From an uncultured Eubacteriales bacterium (GTDB lineage: Bacteria > Bacillota > Clostridia > Christensenellales > Aristaeellaceae), in assembly GCA_902778055.1 (NCBI GenBank), contig CACYWL010000012.1:1-64000 (forward strand): DNA of 64,000 nucleotides, read 5' to 3'. The position numbers and the translations under genes are program-made. Positions 61,977-64,000 of this stretch are shown piece after piece. The notes below the pieces were generated by a model, which was not told where the DNA came from, made no database searches, and worked only from the letters and a program-made list of their open reading frames with translations. Each line of letters starts with the position of its first letter. Positions within the stretch are counted from its first letter, which is position 1.

Positions 61977-61994
61977 TGTATCAGAAGGCCTGAG
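61977..61994 (+). repeat. 18-bp direct repeat, right copy
   Basis: Identical to 60874-60891 and in direct orientation. It lies 28 bases before the start of the S66 peptidase gene. Confidence 0.85.
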
Positions 61995-62021
61995 TTTCGA
62001 ACGGAGGAGAAGAAAAATTCA

Positions 62022-63056
62022 ATGAAAGCTGTCAAAAATGTTGCCATCGTCAGTCTGTCCAGCGGGATCATGGGAGAAGCATCTGTCCGGTTTGAGGTGG
62101 AAATCGGCCTGCGAAGACTGAAGGAATACGGGCTGAATGTCAAATTCATGCCGCATGCCCTCAAAGGGCTGGAATATGTGAACGCGCATCCTGAAAAGAG
62201 GGCGGAGGACCTTCTGCAGGCTCTCCGGGATCCGGAAGTCGATATGATTCTGTGCGCCATCGGTGGGGACGATACCTATCGGCTGCTTCCGTATCTGTTC
62301 GAACACGGCGAGCTGGCGGAAGCGGCCGCGGACAAGGTGTTTCTCGGATTTTCCGATACCACCGTCAACCACCTGATGCTTCACAAAGTGGGGATGAAGA
62401 CCTTCTACGGTCAGTCCTTCCTGTCGGATCAGTGCGAGCTCGGGCCAGAGATGCTTCCGTACACCCGGAAATATTTTGAGGAACTGATCACCACCGGGAG
62501 GATCCGGGAAATCAGGCCCAGCGATGTCTGGTACGGGGAAAGAGAGCTGTTTTCGGCGGACCAGGTCGGAAAGGCGCTGACCCCGCGCCCCGATCACGGC
62601 TTTGAACTGCTGCAGGGCCCTGCCCGCTTTTCCGGAAGGATTCTGGGCGGGTGTATTGATACCCTGTACGATGTATTCTACGGGGACCGATATGCGGATA
62701 TGCCGGAGCTGTGCGCAAAGTATCACCTGTTCCCGGAGGCGCAGGACTGGCAGGGGAGGATCCTCCTGCTGGAATCCAGCGAGGAGAAGCCGTCTCCGGA
62801 GAAATACCGAAAGGCCCTTGAACAGCTGAAGCACGCCGGCGTTTTTGACGCGGTGAACGGCGTGCTTGCGGGAAAACCCATGGATGAAACCTATGCGGAG
62901 GAATACAAAAAGCTGCTGACCGAGGTGATCGGCCGGCCGGAGCTTCCGATCGTGTTCAATCTGAATATCGGGCACGCGATGCCCCGATGCATCATGCCGT
63001 TCGGGGTTCCGGCCGAGGTAGACGCGGAACAGCAGGTGATCCGTTTCAAAGATTGA
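62022..63056 (+). CDS. S66 family serine peptidase (LD-carboxypeptidase/MccF-like)
   Basis: 344 residues from ATG 62022 (GGAGGAGA upstream, slightly long spacing). The S66 fold is marked by NVAIVSLSSGIMGE, DMILCAIGGDDTYRLLPYL, the nucleophile loop FLGFSDTTVNHLMLHK (Ser), GGCIDTLYDVFYG and the closing IVFNLNIGHAMPR with the catalytic His. The LD-carboxypeptidase branch recycles tetrapeptides from cell wall, while MccF cleaves microcin C and other acyl-sulfamoyl toxins. The ~340-residue length with the SDTT loop is closer to MccF-like proteins, but this cannot be decided here. There is no signal peptide. Confidence 0.88.
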   Translation: MKAVKNVAIVSLSSGIMGEASVRFEVEIGLRRLKEYGLNVKFMPHALKGLEYVNAHPEKRAEDLLQALRDPEVDMILCAIGGDDTYRLLPYLFEHGELAEAAADKVFLGFSDTTVNHLMLHKVGMKTFYGQSFLSDQCELGPEMLPYTRKYFEELITTGRIREIRPSDVWYGERELFSADQVGKALTPRPDHGFELLQGPARFSGRILGGCIDTLYDVFYGDRYADMPELCAKYHLFPEAQDWQGRILLLESSEEKPSPEKYRKALEQLKHAGVFDAVNGVLAGKPMDETYAEEYKKLLTEVIGRPELPIVFNLNIGHAMPRCIMPFGVPAEVDAEQQVIRFKD

Positions 63057-63113
63057 GAGAGCTGCTGATGCTCCGGAAAAGCCTGCGACTGCAGGAGACC
63101 GGGCAGGGAATGC

Positions 63114-63281
63114 TTATCCGGCCTTATCAAAGCCCCTGTGCTCCAGGTAAAACCAGGAGATCTCTTCAGGGGTGGAACGGCGCACCGACCGATTGCCGCA
63201 GTCGGGACAACGATCCGGAACCTGAGATCCTTTCACATGAAATATAAAATAACAATTCTTATGCGTGCAGGTGCAGATCAT
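63114..63281 (-). CDS. 55-residue zinc-ribbon protein
   Basis: A small gene with a strong ribosome site (GGAGGT, 8 bases before the ATG at 63281). It encodes MICTCTHKNCYF, then QVPDRCPDCGNRSVRRSTPEEISWF and a short C-terminal helix. Cysteines at 3, 5, 10, 25 and 28 form a likely zinc ribbon (CxC...CPDCG). It is last in a leftward run of small genes, 12 bases after its neighbour. Such proteins bind nucleic acid or act as adaptors. The function is unknown. Confidence 0.75.
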   Translation of the reverse strand: MICTCTHKNCYFIFHVKGSQVPDRCPDCGNRSVRRSTPEEISWFYLEHRGFDKAG

Positions 63282-63293
63282 CCTGATACCTCC

Positions 63294-63575
63294 TCAGGCC
63301 GCGGCCGGTTCTTCCGCCGCAGATTCAGGGATGGGAACGGCATTCAGCGGCGTGGGCTCCTCTTCCGTCTCCAGGAGCTTTTTCCAGGCATAACCCAGAA
63401 CGCGGAGGAACCCCTTTTCCGTCTTCTCCGTTTCCCCGTCCAGCCAGTTCCAGAAGAACAGGGACGAGCAGTCATAGGACATGGCGATTTCCGGAAGCTG
63501 CTTTCTGCTGAAGGGGCAGCCCCAGCGCATGAATTCGGCGGTCAGATGATCGACGGTTTTTTTCCAGTTATTCAT
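63294..63575 (-). CDS. Small protein of unknown function (93 aa)
   Basis: 93 residues. It begins MNNWKKTVDHLTAEFMRWGC and has a helical, tryptophan-rich core (SSLFFWNWLDGETEK, LRVLGYAWKKLLET). A Pro/Glu/Ala tail (EEPTPLNAVPIPESAAEEP) is probably disordered. No family is recognised. RBS AAGGGAG. It is in the middle of the leftward small-gene operon, 26 bases after the 75-residue gene and 12 before the zinc-ribbon gene. Confidence 0.65.
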   Translation of the reverse strand: MNNWKKTVDHLTAEFMRWGCPFSRKQLPEIAMSYDCSSLFFWNWLDGETEKTEKGFLRVLGYAWKKLLETEEEPTPLNAVPIPESAAEEPAAA

Positions 63576-63601
63576 CCCGATTCTCCCTTCTTTTCGTTTG
63601 T

Positions 63602-63829
63602 TCAGGCGGCCCGATGCTCCCAGAAACCGCTCAGGATCTCACAGGAGAGATCATACCTTGCCCAGGCGAGGATGGCCTGATCGCTGGGGAAGGCGCGGCA
63701 ACGGGAACGGGCTTCCAGCATCATTCTGCGACAGGAACTGTCACCGGCGGTCACAAACTTCTGAACAGGCTTCCCGGCGACCGCCTGGAGCACCTTCCTG
63801 ATCCCCCGTGTACGTTTGACTGAATTCAT
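63602..63829 (-). CDS. Small basic protein of unknown function (75 aa)
   Basis: 75 residues, basic at the N-terminus (MNSVKRTRGIRKVLQAVAGK) and cysteine-containing (DSSCRRMMLEARSRC). It ends AWARYDLSCEILSGFWEHRA. The ATG at 63829 overlaps the stop of the partial upstream gene (ATGA) and has GGGAGGCAGG in front, so it is a real, coupled gene. No family is recognised; the charge and size would suit a nucleic-acid-binding or mobile-element accessory protein. Confidence 0.65.
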   Translation of the reverse strand: MNSVKRTRGIRKVLQAVAGKPVQKFVTAGDSSCRRMMLEARSRCRAFPSDQAILAWARYDLSCEILSGFWEHRAA

Positions 63830-64000
63830 TTTCCTGCCTCCCTTCTGCCTCTCAGCATCCTGATGATAGCAAATCGGATGTTCGATTTTTTCAACATCCA
63901 GATCGCTCCGCCGGAAAGAAAAAGAGCACCGACGGCCCAGTGAAGCACCGGTCTTCTCTGGCCGTTTTGCCCGGCAGCACCCGGATTTGACTGAACAGCT
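63826..64000 (-). CDS. C-terminal end of a membrane protein (partial)
   Basis: The frame is open to the window edge on the minus strand. The visible 58 residues are SNPGAAGQNGQRRPVL then HWAVGALFLSGGAIWML, a likely membrane helix, followed by a basic tail (KKSNIRFAIIRMLRGRREAGK). The stop overlaps the next start by 4 bases (ATGA). The family cannot be named from this end. It is the most upstream visible gene of the leftward operon. Confidence 0.65.
   Translation of the reverse strand, partial: AVQSNPGAAGQNGQRRPVLHWAVGALFLSGGAIWMLKKSNIRFAIIRMLRGRREAGK

Noticed and set aside
61698-62021. Long 5' extension of the S66 peptidase frame
   Set aside because: It includes the opposite promoter, a GC-rich hairpin region and the repeat; family alignment begins at MKAVKNVAIVS.
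63863-63871. Extended -10 promoter (TGCTATCAT, minus strand) before the 75-residue gene
   Set aside because: It lies inside an open frame that runs to the window edge and overlaps the next gene by ATGA; the -35 spacing is 20 bases.

Overview
The window looks like chromosomal DNA from a GC-rich, low-motility member of the Clostridia (Bacillota). The evidence is AGGAGG-type ribosome binding sites, sigma-A type promoters (TTGACA-N17-TATAAT variants), a tRNA gene without encoded CCA, the Bacillota gene order rplU-prp-rpmA with a Prp-cleavable L27 extension, an LPKTG cell-wall sorting signal, a DacF-type D,D-carboxypeptidase, and many secreted SH3b and Ig-like (BIG2) proteins without an outer-membrane system. 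The glycoside hydrolases (GH31, GH36, GH113-like) and a CE2-like esterase suggest a plant-glycan-rich gut or rumen habitat, perhaps an uncultured Christensenellales relative. That placement is inference. Coding density is high, mostly on the plus strand, and the very long antisense ORFs are GC artefacts.

Layout: 1-445 holds the end of an LPXTG surface protein and tRNA-Leu. 715-8147 holds secreted BIG2/SH3b/lipoprotein-like proteins around a DUF1538 membrane protein and a tandem PII-like protein. 8329-11139 is a STAS protein, a degenerate RsbW-like protein and a MATE transporter fused to an RsbW-like kinase domain. 11162-17273 has a GH31 enzyme, a membrane-anchored clostripain-like (C11) peptidase and a GNAT enzyme. 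17350-22264 is a preQ1-I riboswitch-like leader followed by a queuosine-precursor transporter, an SDR and a second C11 peptidase, joined by 4-bp overlaps. 22276-25994 has a CE2-like esterase, a truncated AraC remnant, a GH36 alpha-galactosidase and a probably truncated ORF. 26027-30027 is housekeeping: L21 leader, rplU, prp, rpmA, metG, tatD. 30134-41874 has a C69 peptidase, cysteine desulfurase, secreted proteins, two glycosidase-like proteins, a winged-HTH/nuclease-like protein, a C26 amidotransferase and a PRPP synthetase. 41931-43801 is an autoregulated YtrA-type GntR/ABC operon. 43855-54814 includes MsrA, a deoxyribonucleotidase, an S58 peptidase, a LacI-sensor/GGDEF protein, an ABC exporter, DacF, a URO-D family protein, a hydrolase, a thioesterase and a TIM-barrel isomerase. 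54924-59568 (minus strand) holds a WG-repeat protein, an SDR stub, a ferredoxin-like aldo/keto reductase, a small secreted protein and PepP. 59792-63056 has DUF6483, a NodB deacetylase, a FliB-like protein flanked by an 18-bp direct repeat, and an S66 peptidase. 63114-64000 is a leftward operon of small proteins, cut by the window edge, that includes a 55-residue zinc-ribbon protein.

Candidates for less-described biology are the STAS / degenerate kinase / MATE-kinase module, the DUF1538 + tandem-PII pair, the preQ1-controlled transporter-SDR-peptidase operon, the cytosolic LacI-sensor diguanylate cyclase, and the small-protein operon at the right edge. Several gene stubs (AraC, SDR, the ORF after GH36) indicate past deletions. 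No rRNA, CRISPR array, prophage or intact insertion sequence was seen.
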